A DNA stretch of 64,000 bases from contig DASZBM010000010.1 of NCBI GenBank assembly GCA_035944135.1, forward strand, positions 682,001 through 746,000, written 5' to 3'. The notes beneath the pieces are model-generated. The model ran no database searches. It was not told where the DNA came from and worked only from the letters and a program-made list of their open reading frames with translations. Made by a program: the position numbers and the translations under genes. Of this stretch, positions 54,281-63,557 are shown piece by piece. Numbering within the stretch: position 1 is the first letter of the stretch; every line of letters begins with the position of its first letter. The stretch comes from Acidobacteriaceae bacterium (GTDB taxonomy: Bacteria; Acidobacteriota; Terriglobia; Terriglobales; Acidobacteriaceae).

Positions 54281-56470
54281 CTAGAATGCATATCGAACTG
54301 AGAGGGTGAGCATATTAGCATGGAAATTTCGCGGAAGCGTTGGTGCGTTGGGCGCTCCCTCGCCATAACCGTAGTAGTTGTAGTCGCCTTTCCAACTCCA
54401 GTTTTCGGCGATATCAAAGGCGACTGTGCCATAGGGTGTTTGGTATCGCGACTGCAATGAGCCAGGCACCTGGCGGATATTGATGGGCGGAGCCTGGCCG
54501 TCGACGGAAGAAATGCGATAGCCACCCGACGCATGAAGCCTCTTCACAGGCGTGAGTACGAATCCGATGTTCCCGGATTGTGTGGGTTGGTTGTAGAACC
54601 CGTTGACCTGCAACGGAAGGCCAGCTTGCTGGCAAACCGCTGGGCTCGGGACTGAGCCTGGCCCAGGGGCGGATGAGGTAAAGCACTCATCGGTGCGCGA
54701 GTAAACGTTGTCATATGCGTAGCCGAGGTCGAGTCCCCACTTTTCAGTGGGATTGATGGCAGCCGAGACAGAAAAATCCTGGTTGTGCGCGAAATGTTCG
54801 ACCGTCTGGACATTGTCGCTATTTGTCAGGACGTTAATCGTTCCAGCAATGCTTAGCCATGGATGGGGAGCGTATGTCGTCCGCATCCGGTAGTGCTGCA
54901 GCTTGCGCGGGCTGATGCGGGTAAAGGCGTTGTCGGCGGACATAGCTTCGGCGTTGAAATTGACGCGCAATTGTTTCGAAGGCCTGAGGGCGAGCCCGAA
55001 GAGAGCCCAGTTCGCGTGGATGGGAATGAAGTCGCCGCCCGCGTCAGTGATGATGCGGCTGCTGTACCGGTAGCCGGCCGACAACCGAGCCTCCGGGGCA
55101 AGATCCCAGATGGCGAGGAAGGTATTGACCTTGGTCTTCTGGTTGAGTGCTTGATAGTCGGATGTTGTGGTCGATGTCGCCGCACCGGGTGGGCTGAGGA
55201 GTGAAGTACCCGCGTAGTTTGTTTGTGTAAAGGTGTTAGTGGCGGGTTGACGGAAATACCAGAAGTCGAAGGTGTCGGACAGCCCGATGGTGGGAGTCAG
55301 CTGCCAGGTCACGCCGTAGTCGGCATTGACGTTGATGCGGCGCGCGCTGGCAGAGCCGGTCTCCAACTCCACCCGATCTTTCGCACGAGAGTCTAGACCG
55401 TCGAAGTTCTCGTAGAAGTTATTGAGATGACTGGTCGTGCCCATGTACATGAAACGCCCGTTCATGGTGACGTTGGGGATGGATGCGCTCTGAAAGTTCA
55501 GCTGCTCGCTGGGAAACAGCGTGCGTGTGGGAGCGTAACGCGTATAACCGAGGTAAGCGCTACAGGTTGGGTTGACAGTTCCGTTCGCATTGAAGGGTGC
55601 GGCGCACGGTGTAGCCCAAACCGACGAGAGATCGACCCCGAGGCTAACCGGGGTACCGTTCGAAAGCTGGTAGTTCAGTCCGGCGAGTTGCCAACTGGTA
55701 TTGCCCTTATAGCGAGTAACAAATTCGTCGAACCTGATGCTGGTGCGAGCCAGCGGCTTCCAATCCACACCGGCGTTCCAAACATCCGTGGAAACGCGCC
55801 AGTTTTGAAGAAGCAGGGCTTCGGCACTGACATGGACCGTACTACCAGATGGTCCTTGGTTGACATTCTGGGAGTAGCCAAGATGTGCGCTCACGGCCGA
55901 CAGCGGCGCAATTGTGATGCTTGTATCCGTCATGCGGCGGACAGTGTTATAGAGGTGTGGTGAGTCGATGATCGGAACGAATGGTATAGACGCGGGCGGG
56001 ATCAGCGGATTAGCGAGCAGGTTGTAGTCAAAGTATTGACGATCTCTGCGGAAGCTCCCCTGAAAACTATAGATACGACCCTTGGAGACGTTTAGAAAGG
56101 TAGCGTCGTAAGGGTCCCCTCCATAACCGAAGCTACTCGTCGAGAGGCGATCAAACAGATGCGCCCGTGCCGGATTGACGGCGATCATCTGCAGGGTGCT
56201 CTCGAGAATACGCGGCCCAGTTTGGATGTTGACTAGCGTCGCGTACATTGCGCCGCTACCGGACCGACTTACGACGTGGCCGCCGAGGTCGATCGACTGA
56301 TGAATAAAGTATCCGTAACGAATGTTGTCTCCAGGCGATGGCGGCGCTTGCGTATCCTGCGCGATCGCTCGAGTTCCAGCCACAACACACGTCGTGAACA
56401 CGATGACTGAACTCATCAGAGTTATCCTCTGGATATTCAGCAGGCGCGACATCGAAGGAATTGCGCTCAT
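54281..56470 (-). CDS. MtrB/PioB-family outer membrane beta-barrel
   Basis: The 729-residue protein (from the ATG at 56470, the first with a sensible leader) has a signal peptide ending near TRAIAQD. The mature part has alternating strands throughout and ends in VRYAF, a normal outer-membrane C-terminus. GYFIHQSIDLGG, ATLVNIQTGPR and SFGYGGDPYDATFLNV near the N-terminus match the MtrB/PioB family, the sheath around a decaheme cytochrome that carries electrons through the outer membrane. The CxxC motif of Shewanella MtrB was not seen. The decaheme gene lies 11 bases upstream, the expected partner. Confidence 0.88.
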   Translation of the reverse strand: MSAIPSMSRLLNIQRITLMSSVIVFTTCVVAGTRAIAQDTQAPPSPGDNIRYGYFIHQSIDLGGHVVSRSGSGAMYATLVNIQTGPRILESTLQMIAVNPARAHLFDRLSTSSFGYGGDPYDATFLNVSKGRIYSFQGSFRRDRQYFDYNLLANPLIPPASIPFVPIIDSPHLYNTVRRMTDTSITIAPLSAVSAHLGYSQNVNQGPSGSTVHVSAEALLLQNWRVSTDVWNAGVDWKPLARTSIRFDEFVTRYKGNTSWQLAGLNYQLSNGTPVSLGVDLSSVWATPCAAPFNANGTVNPTCSAYLGYTRYAPTRTLFPSEQLNFQSASIPNVTMNGRFMYMGTTSHLNNFYENFDGLDSRAKDRVELETGSASARRINVNADYGVTWQLTPTIGLSDTFDFWYFRQPATNTFTQTNYAGTSLLSPPGAATSTTTSDYQALNQKTKVNTFLAIWDLAPEARLSAGYRYSSRIITDAGGDFIPIHANWALFGLALRPSKQLRVNFNAEAMSADNAFTRISPRKLQHYRMRTTYAPHPWLSIAGTINVLTNSDNVQTVEHFAHNQDFSVSAAINPTEKWGLDLGYAYDNVYSRTDECFTSSAPGPGSVPSPAVCQQAGLPLQVNGFYNQPTQSGNIGFVLTPVKRLHASGGYRISSVDGQAPPINIRQVPGSLQSRYQTPYGTVAFDIAENWSWKGDYNYYGYGEGAPNAPTLPRNFHANMLTLSVRYAF

Positions 56471-56481
56471 CGCATACACCC

Positions 56482-57411
56482 TTACTTGAAGAAGACACTG
56501 CTGGCATTTGAGCCGTGAATCTGTATGTGGCAAGTAGTGCAGGATTGGTACTGGTTCGCCTGGTTATGAAATGACGGCGTACCAGGGGCAGTGAAGTTCA
56601 TTGAAGGCGAATGGCACTGCAGGCACATGCTGTTTACGTTGTTTCTTATTAGCAGACGAGGATTCGGAGATCCGTGCGGAGAGTGGCATGAAGTGCAGCC
56701 CTCCGTCTTGATAGGTGGATGCTCATAGACGAATGGGCCGAGGGTATCGACATGGCACTTAGTGCAGATCGCGTCCTGGGTCGCAGTGGTTCTGACAAGG
56801 TTGGGCTGGAAGGTGCCATGCGGATCATGACAGTCGGTGCACTTCAGTAGTCCTTCGTTCACCTTGTGATGGAATGGCTGCATAAAAGCAGCCTTAATGT
56901 CGGTGTGGCACTGATAGCAGAGGGCAGGCTGCTTCGCCTTTAGCATCTCCGTCTGAGGTTCAAACTTGTGGGAGCTGTGGCAACTGATGCAGCTGATCTG
57001 GGCCTCCCCGTGAGCAGTTCGCGTGAAGTTAGCGTGCTCACCGACGTGACATGATAGGCACTTTTCTTCCACCTGTTTTGGCGTCGCCTTTGTAAATTGA
57101 AAGATTTTGCTTGCAACCCCCCCACTCTCAACATGAGCCTTGGCGGGTCCGTGACAGCTTTCGCATGTGACGCCCTTACCACTGTGCTCGAGAGCCAGCT
57201 TCGAATGGGGATTGCTGCTGAAACCCTTCACCTCGGCTGCATGGCACAGCGCGCAGGTCTCAGCTCCGACATAGCCTGATGGATTCGCAGCCGTTTTTGA
57301 GGACGACGTTGCAGCTTGTGGCGTGGGTGCGCCATAAGAAACGGCCGGAGTAAGAACACCGAGTGTGCTCAGCAAGACGAGGATTGCCACGCGGTACACC
57401 GAACGACCCAC
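56482..57411 (-). CDS. decaheme c-type cytochrome (DmsE/MtrA/PioA-like)
   Basis: The 309-residue precursor has a signal peptide (cleavage near SYGAPT) and exactly ten CxxCH haem sites: CALCH, CESCH, CLSCH, CISCH, CYQCH, CTDCH, CTKCH, CTSCH, CLQCH and CTTCH. Size, spacing and haem number match the MtrA/DmsE group that sits inside an MtrB porin. Two in-frame GTG starts exist; I prefer 57411, which has GAGG seven bases upstream, over 57417, which abuts that site. It is first in an operon with the porin, a monoheme cytochrome, Rieske and cytochrome b-c genes and is preceded by a CRP-type site. Confidence 0.93.
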   Translation of the reverse strand: MGRSVYRVAILVLLSTLGVLTPAVSYGAPTPQAATSSSKTAANPSGYVGAETCALCHAAEVKGFSSNPHSKLALEHSGKGVTCESCHGPAKAHVESGGVASKIFQFTKATPKQVEEKCLSCHVGEHANFTRTAHGEAQISCISCHSSHKFEPQTEMLKAKQPALCYQCHTDIKAAFMQPFHHKVNEGLLKCTDCHDPHGTFQPNLVRTTATQDAICTKCHVDTLGPFVYEHPPIKTEGCTSCHSPHGSPNPRLLIRNNVNSMCLQCHSPSMNFTAPGTPSFHNQANQYQSCTTCHIQIHGSNASSVFFK

Positions 57412-57483
57412 GGCCACACCTCAGAGATGTATCTAGTGCTTCTGCTGCTTTGGACTTGGCCTGTATTCAGACTGCCTGGACCA

Positions 57484-57526
57484 GATATACGCGCTAATGC
57501 AGCGAACCTTTGTGACGCAGATCACA
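57484..57526 (-). promoter_or_regulatory. CRP/FNR-type site with class II promoter spacing
   Basis: TGTGACGCAGATCACA (57511-57526) is a perfect TGTGA-N6-TCACA palindrome. On the minus strand TATATC (57489-57484) lies 32 bases from its centre, the distance expected when an activator is centred at -41.5. Transcription would start near 57477, about 65 bases before the decaheme start codon. This suggests activation of the electron-transfer operon by a CRP-family regulator. Confidence 0.6.
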
Positions 57527-57814
57527 GAGTAAGGAGGGTTCTTACTGGTAACTCAGGAGTTGGAAGATTGACGGGCCCGAGTATGGCCCTTTCTGTTTGA
57601 TCGGTCAAGCTCCGAATGCGTTGACGACTCGGATTTCGCTCGTTGTCTGGGGTCGTCTGGCAAGACGACTTGCGAGAACGGCCTCCGCACGATGTCCGCT
57701 CGTTAGAATTCCCGGCTCCTTTGCGCGGGCGGAATGAACGCAAAATGGTCGGAGGGGCGCCCGGAGCGATGTCAGAACAAACTGGGTTCTATGAGGCGAG
57801 TTTTAGGTCAGCTC
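57527..57814. other. intergenic, no gene seen
   Basis: This stretch between the CRP-type site and the stress-protein stop holds only short frames lacking ribosome sites and motifs. I saw no RNA gene or strong hairpin. It probably contains the terminator of the stress-protein gene. Confidence 0.4.
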
Positions 57815-58696
57815 TCAGTGAATAGTCAGAACGGGACAGGTAGCATGCGCCAGGACGTCCTGGGTCACGCCGCGGCGGACGTGCAGAAGCCAGAACGATC
57901 TCGAACGGGCTCCCATGACGATAAGATCTGCACCGACACGGGCAGCAGTATCCAGTATTCCGCGACCCGGACTCCCATGTTGACTATAGGATTCCGTGTT
58001 GCACCACTCGTAGGAACCCGAAGGAAGGAGACGCGCCAGTTCTTCGCGAAATCTCTGTTCCCGCGCGTCGGAGGTCGCCGGTTGCGTTCCAGTATGGGCA
58101 CCTTCGGCCCCTGCGACATGGCAGATCCAGAGGTGCGCGCCGGATTCTGCTGTTAGAGCCACCCCGAACGCTCCAGCTCGATGTGAACCATCCGAGAAAT
58201 CCGTCGCGAACACGATTCTCTTCAGAATGAGAGGGCCGTGATTCGCCGGCTTTGAGTTCGGGCCTACTGTTAGCACCGGCACCGATGCGTTTCGGATCAG
58301 ATGTTCGGCGGTGGAACCGAGAAAGAACCGGCTCACAGGCGACTTCGATTCTGTTCCGGCGACGATCAGGTCGGGGGCAAGCTGCCGTTCCTTCAGCAGA
58401 AGAGCATCCGGAGGAGGGCACTCGCTGGTAAGCGAAATGGATGTTGTTATTCCGGCGACCTCAAACTCGTGCTGTTGTGCGGTCAGGAGATTCCGGCATC
58501 GCTGCTGTTCTGCCGCGATCGAGTCTGAGATCTCTTCATCAAATGAGGAATAGACGTGCACGAGAATTACCGCGGAGCTAAACTTTTGCGCCAGCGCCCG
58601 CACATACTGGGCAGCCCGCATTGCAACTGGGGAGAAGTCGGTGGCGAACATGATCTTCTTGAGGGGAAAGATCGAACTACGGTCAGTTGCTTCCAT
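57815..58696 (-). CDS. tandem universal stress protein (UspA x2)
   Basis: The 293-residue protein contains two Usp domains. The first (about 12-150) has KKIMFATDFSP, PDLIVAGTESKS and GSTAEHLIRNASVPVLTV, the ATP-binding Gly pattern. The second (about 160-293) has KRIVFATDFSDGS, ADLIVMGARSRS and VTQDVLAHATCPVLTI, with a degenerate nucleotide loop. Such proteins respond to starvation, oxygen limitation or energy stress. The ATG at 58696 with AAGG upstream fits the domain boundary; the longer frame adds 74 unrelated residues. It is on the same strand as, and upstream of, the electron-transfer operon but separated by about 400 bases, so it is probably a separate unit. Confidence 0.9.
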   Translation of the reverse strand: MEATDRSSIFPLKKIMFATDFSPVAMRAAQYVRALAQKFSSAVILVHVYSSFDEEISDSIAAEQQRCRNLLTAQQHEFEVAGITTSISLTSECPPPDALLLKERQLAPDLIVAGTESKSPVSRFFLGSTAEHLIRNASVPVLTVGPNSKPANHGPLILKRIVFATDFSDGSHRAGAFGVALTAESGAHLWICHVAGAEGAHTGTQPATSDAREQRFREELARLLPSGSYEWCNTESYSQHGSPGRGILDTAARVGADLIVMGARSRSFWLLHVRRGVTQDVLAHATCPVLTIH

Positions 58697-59121
58697 TGCA
58701 CTACCTTCGCTCCAATGCGGGCCACGGGCTGTGACGTCCGACACACTCGGAACAAATCTTTTGAGATCGAGCGATCTCTGCCCTGGTCTCAGCGCCAAAG
58801 GAAAGTGTTCAGCAGTAGGGAAGCTGATCCGGCAGCAAGGCATCGCAGGGCGTTTGGAGCTGCGCGCAGGGACACTGCGCAGCTCGCCCTCTTGCCGCGC
58901 GAACTCACCGAAATGCATGAGGAACTCTATTCACAGCGGCAGTACGTGAGGGATTTTCTTGAATGGTTTACTGCGGGAGGAGACTTGCGGAACTTTGAAA
59001 ACCAGTTGCCCGCAAAAACTTCGTCGGGAGGCCTCGATTTGGCCAGGCTGACACCCGACGAGCTAAGCCAGTGCTCGGTGGGTTGCGTTTCGGAGGACCG
59101 TCCCCTAAGCCCTTCAAATTG
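58697..59121. other. intergenic, one unconvincing frame
   Basis: This region upstream of the stress-protein gene contains a plus-strand frame around 58913-59100 (reading ELYSQRQYVRDFLEWF) that is charged and helical but has no ribosome site, runs into the tRNA on the other strand and matches nothing I know. I treat it as non-coding or a remnant. Confidence 0.35.
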
Positions 59122-59196
59122 TGGTGGCCAGGGACGGGATCGAACCGCCGACGCCGGCCTTTTCAGGGCCGCGCTCTACCACTGAGCTACCTGGCC
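59122..59196 (-). tRNA. tRNA-Phe (GAA)
   Basis: The 75-base minus-strand cloverleaf has acceptor stem GGCCAGG/CCTGGCC, D-arm GCTCAGTGGTAGAGC, anticodon stem CGGCC/GGCCG closing the loop CTGAAAA with anticodon GAA, T-arm GGTTCGATCC and an encoded CCA. A short D-loop gives the 75-base length. No integrase or duplicated tRNA end is nearby. Confidence 0.93.
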
Positions 59197-59449
59197 TCCG
59201 CGCTCACAACTGATCCGGGGCAGCGGAGTCGCCGCCGGACTGCATTCGTTCTGATTTCGCCTGCCTGTGCCGGGAGGGAATTGGCCGCCCGCATCGCACG
59301 CGCAGCCTCAGAGACGTCGATCTGCAGTATACCAATGCGCCACGAATGCGCCAAACCCAAGTCCCTCAACGGACGCTCTCGTATCATCTTCAGAACATAG
59401 ATCAGCACCACAATGCGCGACGGATTGTCGCATGTTCGGGAGAGCGTTC

Positions 59450-61054
59450 ATGGTTCGCCGCTCGATTTCTTATCTGTTTGCCGTACTTGTCTTGGCTGCT
59501 GCGCTGCGCACGCACGCCGAAACACCTGGTGAGGCCCGCGCGGACCGCGTTCTCGAAGCCGCGAAGAAAGCCGGCAATCCAGAGCTCTACGCGCTGCTCC
59601 GAACAATGCCCAAGGGCGCCGACCTGCACATGCATCTCTCGGGCGCTGTGTATGCCGAGACCTTCATTGACGATGCTGCGCGCGATGGTCTCTGCGTTGC
59701 GCCGGTCGAGCCAGGTTTGCCGCCGGTGGCCGTCGGACAGGACGCGGTGCATCTTGTCGCTCCGCAGGACGGCAAATCGAACAAGTGCGATCGAGGTCAG
59801 GTCCCGGCTTCCGACGCCTTCAAGAACCAGGCGCTCTATGACGAACTGATCGACAGCTTTTCCATGCGCGCATTCGTTGCGACCGAAGGAATCGACGGCC
59901 ACGATCAATTCTTCGCGACGTTTGCGCGCTTTGGCGGCTTGAAGGACCATTCCGGCGAGTGGTTGGACGAGGTGGCCACGCGTGCCGCCGCACAGAACGA
60001 GCAGTACCTCGAAATCATGCAGACGCCCACGTTCTCGCGCGCTGCGGCGCTTGCCTACAAAACCGGCTGGCCCGAAGGCGCGGAGAACTCAATCACTCCC
60101 GCACAGCTCGCCGCGGTTCGTGACCGCTTGATCGCCTCGGGTCTGCGCGATGAAGTTCCAGTGGATCGGGCCGAGCTGTCGCATGCTCTTGAAACTCGCA
60201 ACCATATCGAACACTGCAATTTACCGAACGATGCCTCGCCCGCGTGCCATGTACAGATCCACTTTCTCTACCAGGTTCTCCGCGGCTTCCCGCCGCAGCA
60301 GGTCTTTGCGCAGACGCTGCTCGGGTTTGAGGTTGCGAGTGCGGATCCGGATGTGGTCGGCATTAACTTCGTGATGCCTGAGGACGGCTACATCTCCATG
60401 CGCGACTATCACCTGCAGATGCAGATGCTTGACTATCTGCACTCCGTCTATCCCAAGGTGCACATCACGCTGCATGCGGGAGAACTCGCACCGGGCATGG
60501 TCCCGCCGGCGGGCCTCACATTCCATATACGTGAAGCCGTGAACCTCGGCCATGCCGAGCGCATCGGGCACGGCGTCGACATCCTTTATGAGGACAACCC
60601 GCTTCGGCTGCTGCACGAGATGGCGACGAAACACATCATGGTTGAGGTCAACCTGACGTCGAACGATGTGATCCTCGGTATCGCCGGCGCCGATCACCCG
60701 CTGCACGCCTATCTCGCTTCCCATGTGCCGTTTGCGCTCTCCACGGATGACGAGGGTGTCTCCCGGATCGATCTGACCCACGAATACGTCAAAGCTGCCG
60801 ACGAACAGGACCTGACATACGCCGAGCTGAAGCAGTCGGCTCGCGCGTCGCTCGAGCACAGCTTCCTGCACGGCGAAAGCCTCTATGTCACCCCGGACGA
60901 CTTCGCACACCGCAAACCCGTCTGCGCTGCGCCGATTGCGGCAAACAGCACCCCGTCTCGTGCCTGTCAGGCTCTGTTGGACGCCAACGAAAAGGCCGCT
61001 CAACAGTGGGAACTGGAGCGCCGGTTTGCTGTGTACGAGGCTTCGCTACGATAA
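59450..61054 (+). CDS. secreted adenosine deaminase-like amidohydrolase
   Basis: The 534-residue protein has a signal peptide (cleavage near RTHAET) and the adenosine/AMP deaminase barrel motifs in order: ADLHMHLSGAVY (two metal His), HAGEL (metal His and neighbouring catalytic Glu region), RIGHGVDI and STDDEGVSR (metal Asp pair). It is longer than cytoplasmic Add and is exported, recalling the ADGF/CECR1 group of extracellular adenosine deaminases. Purine salvage from outside the cell is the likely role; other amidohydrolase substrates are possible. The ATG at 59450, with GGGAGAG upstream, starts the signal peptide. It appears monocistronic. Confidence 0.88.
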   Translation: MVRRSISYLFAVLVLAAALRTHAETPGEARADRVLEAAKKAGNPELYALLRTMPKGADLHMHLSGAVYAETFIDDAARDGLCVAPVEPGLPPVAVGQDAVHLVAPQDGKSNKCDRGQVPASDAFKNQALYDELIDSFSMRAFVATEGIDGHDQFFATFARFGGLKDHSGEWLDEVATRAAAQNEQYLEIMQTPTFSRAAALAYKTGWPEGAENSITPAQLAAVRDRLIASGLRDEVPVDRAELSHALETRNHIEHCNLPNDASPACHVQIHFLYQVLRGFPPQQVFAQTLLGFEVASADPDVVGINFVMPEDGYISMRDYHLQMQMLDYLHSVYPKVHITLHAGELAPGMVPPAGLTFHIREAVNLGHAERIGHGVDILYEDNPLRLLHEMATKHIMVEVNLTSNDVILGIAGADHPLHAYLASHVPFALSTDDEGVSRIDLTHEYVKAADEQDLTYAELKQSARASLEHSFLHGESLYVTPDDFAHRKPVCAAPIAANSTPSRACQALLDANEKAAQQWELERRFAVYEASLR

Positions 61055-61117
61055 GTCACAGATTCCGAACGCTCTGCGCTAAACTCTTCACATCTTCTCC
61101 ATGCTGAAAGGGACCCC

Positions 61118-61420
61118 ATGAAGCGCGCCATTGCTATCATTTTGGAGACGATCCTCTTTCTCTTCGTCTTCTTAGCTGGCTCGCTTCTTGCGGGAATCCC
61201 GGCCTCGCACGTTCCGGACTGGAAGATAGCTCTCAGCGGGAATCGCTATTTCGTGCTCGACGGCATCATTTTCATGTTCATCCTGTATGTCCTGTTCCTG
61301 CTGATCGGCGCCGCCCGCCACCGTCTGCGCTCCGCGGTGCTCACCTCAACAGTAGCGGTGGTACTCGCCTTGGTTCTGGGCCTCGCCATGAAATTCGGTT
61401 TCGGCGGTCCTATCCATTGA
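61118..61420 (+). CDS. small membrane protein of unknown function
   Basis: The 100-residue product has three hydrophobic segments (about 5-27, 48-66 and 74-92), with a short polar loop containing HVPDWKIALSGN. No family is recognised. AAAGGGA lies at good spacing before the ATG, and the frame is intact with codon use like its neighbours. It lies 63 bases after the adenosine-deaminase-like gene and may share its transcript; a short AGGGG/CCCCT hairpin at 61436-61448 follows. Confidence 0.65.
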   Translation: MKRAIAIILETILFLFVFLAGSLLAGIPASHVPDWKIALSGNRYFVLDGIIFMFILYVLFLLIGAARHRLRSAVLTSTVAVVLALVLGLAMKFGFGGPIH

Positions 61421-61635
61421 TTCTTCGATAGTTGCAGGGGTAGCCCCTCTGACCCAGGAGAATTAATGCCTTGGAATCCACATCCGCCCGCACGTAAATA
61501 AGGGCAATTTGGTGCCGGTTTGATAGTCTTTTCTTAGGAAATTTGCAGGATTTTCGTGTCGTACCGGGCTGAATTTGCGTCTCATTCCAAACCCCCTGCA
61601 CCCCGGCGGTGCTATTGCGTACACCGTTTGGAGAA

Positions 61636-63447
61636 ATGGATTCTCGATTGCGCATGAGTGATCTGAACTTTTCGGCCCATCAAACGTTTTCCTCTAACAC
61701 TTCCGTCGATCTCGCCGATCGAAAAGTCGCGTACTTTTCGATGGAGATTGCCCTTCGCAAAGACCTGCCGACCTACTCGGGCGGTCTAGGCATGCTGGCG
61801 GGGGACACCCTCCGCTCGGCAGCTGACACCGGAGCATCCATGGTGGCAATCTCCCTGGTGCACCGGCACGGCTATTTTCAGCAGCACCTGGACGCCTCCG
61901 GTCAGCAGACCGAGTCGGACGTCGTCTGGTCCCCGGAGGCCACGCTGCCTTCAGCTGGCACGACAATCACGATTCAAATGCAGGGTCGCGATCTGGCCAT
62001 CCGCGCCTGGCGTTTTGACGTCATCGGTTGTACGGGCCATGTCATTCCGGTCTTCCTGCTGGACACCGACATCGACGGCAACGATCCCTACGACCGCACG
62101 CTCACAAACCATCTCTATGGCGGCGATACCTATTACCGCTTGTGCCAGGAGACCATCCTTGGGCTCGGCGGCATTCATCTGCTTCACGCACTCGGTTGCC
62201 AGCCCGAAGTCTGCCACATGAATGAGGGGCACGCGGCTCTGCTGACCATAGGGCTGTTGGAAGACCGGCTGCATGGAGCTCCCCTTCGCAACGCCTCCGA
62301 GTCGGATGCCGAAGCGGTTCGCCAGACCTGCGTCTTCACCACCCATACGCCAGTTCCCGCCGGGCACGACCAGTTCGGGACGGATCAGATGTATTCAGTT
62401 CTCGGCCACGACCGCGCAGCCTGCATTGAACGCTTCGGCGCACTGCACAACGGCCTGATGAACATGACCTACCTCGCGCTGCGCTTCTCGCGTTACGTGA
62501 ATGGCGTGGCGATGCAGCACGGCAAAGTCTCGCAGGGAATGTTCCCTGAGTATCGCGTCCACTCCATCACCAATGGCGTGCACGCAGGCACATGGCTTTC
62601 GCAGCCCTTCCAGAAGCTCTTCGACAAAGAGGTTCCCGAATGGCGGCACGACAATCAATACTTCCGATCTGTCTACGGTATCGAGCCTGAAGTGATCGAC
62701 GCGACACATGCACGCGGCAAGGAGCGGCTCTTCGCCACGGTGAAGGCTCGCACGGGCGTAGAGCTCGATCCCAACATCCTGACACTCGGCTTCGCGCGTC
62801 GGGCCGCGACCTACAAGCGGGCAACGCTGCTTTTCAAGGACGGCCAGCGCCTGCACGATCTCGCCGAGCGCATTGGCGGCTTGCAGATTCTGTTCGCCGG
62901 AAAGGCTCACCCGGCCGACAACGCCGGCAAGGCGCTCATTCGCGAGGTCGTCGCCGATGCCGCCCGCTTGCACTCTTCGAAGCTCCAGATTCTCTACCTC
63001 GAGAACTACGACTGGGATCTCGGCGAGCAGCTGACGAACGGTGTAGATGTTTGGCTGAACACGCCGCGCCGGCCGTATGAGGCCTCTGGAACCAGCGGCA
63101 TGAAGGCTGCGCTCAACGGCGTGCCCTCACTGTCCGTGCTCGACGGCTGGTGGATCGAAGGCTGTGCCGAAAACATCACCGGCTGGTCCATCGACGACTT
63201 CGACGACGAGACTCGCGAAGCCGATCAACTCTACACGAAGCTCGAAACCGTTATTGCGCCGCTGTACCGCAACAAAGACGCGTTTGCGCGCCTCCGCCGG
63301 CACTGTATCGCGATCAATGGAACATTCTTCAACACGCATCGGATGCTTGGCCAATATGTGTCCAACGCCTACTTCCCGCAGGCCAGCTCTATCGCGTCCA
63401 CCGATCAGGAAGTTGTTGAGGATGTACCCGAACCGGTGTTGATTTAA
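61636..63447 (+). CDS. glgP: alpha-glucan (glycogen) phosphorylase, short GT35 form
   Basis: The product is about 603 residues. It has the N-terminal signature AYFSMEIALRKDLPTYSGGL, then MNEGHAA, FTTHTPVPAGHD and a C-terminal half with FARRAATYKRA and GTSGMKAALNGV, which contains the lysine that forms the Schiff base with pyridoxal phosphate. It releases glucose-1-phosphate from glycogen or maltodextrin. This short type lacks the extended N-terminal regulatory region of animal and E. coli enzymes. Two ATGs (61636 and 61654) are possible; I use 61636, but GGAG is very close to it. A strong terminator follows at 63466. Confidence 0.95.
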   Translation: MDSRLRMSDLNFSAHQTFSSNTSVDLADRKVAYFSMEIALRKDLPTYSGGLGMLAGDTLRSAADTGASMVAISLVHRHGYFQQHLDASGQQTESDVVWSPEATLPSAGTTITIQMQGRDLAIRAWRFDVIGCTGHVIPVFLLDTDIDGNDPYDRTLTNHLYGGDTYYRLCQETILGLGGIHLLHALGCQPEVCHMNEGHAALLTIGLLEDRLHGAPLRNASESDAEAVRQTCVFTTHTPVPAGHDQFGTDQMYSVLGHDRAACIERFGALHNGLMNMTYLALRFSRYVNGVAMQHGKVSQGMFPEYRVHSITNGVHAGTWLSQPFQKLFDKEVPEWRHDNQYFRSVYGIEPEVIDATHARGKERLFATVKARTGVELDPNILTLGFARRAATYKRATLLFKDGQRLHDLAERIGGLQILFAGKAHPADNAGKALIREVVADAARLHSSKLQILYLENYDWDLGEQLTNGVDVWLNTPRRPYEASGTSGMKAALNGVPSLSVLDGWWIEGCAENITGWSIDDFDDETREADQLYTKLETVIAPLYRNKDAFARLRRHCIAINGTFFNTHRMLGQYVSNAYFPQASSIASTDQEVVEDVPEPVLI

Positions 63448-63465
63448 CCAAAGGCTAGTTTCCAG

Positions 63466-63500
63466 AAGGCCGCCATGTTTCATGGCGGCCTTTCTTCTTT
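63466..63500 (+). terminator. Rho-independent terminator of glgP
   Basis: AAGGCCGCCATG and CATGGCGGCCTT form a perfect 12-bp stem with a TTT loop, followed by TCTTCTTT. This is the best terminator in the window. Confidence 0.9.
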
Positions 63501-63557
63501 GGGTGTTCAGCGAAACTTAAGCGAAAATAAAGGAGCGAAATGGGAGGAAGCCAAGCC

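Noticed and set aside
58556-59185. Plus-strand frame across the stress-protein start and tRNA-Phe
   Set aside because: It overlaps two well-supported minus-strand features and lacks a ribosome site; only its middle part looks protein-like.
59122-59196. tRNA-Phe as an integration site
   Set aside because: No integrase, duplicated tRNA 3' end or foreign-looking block adjoins it.
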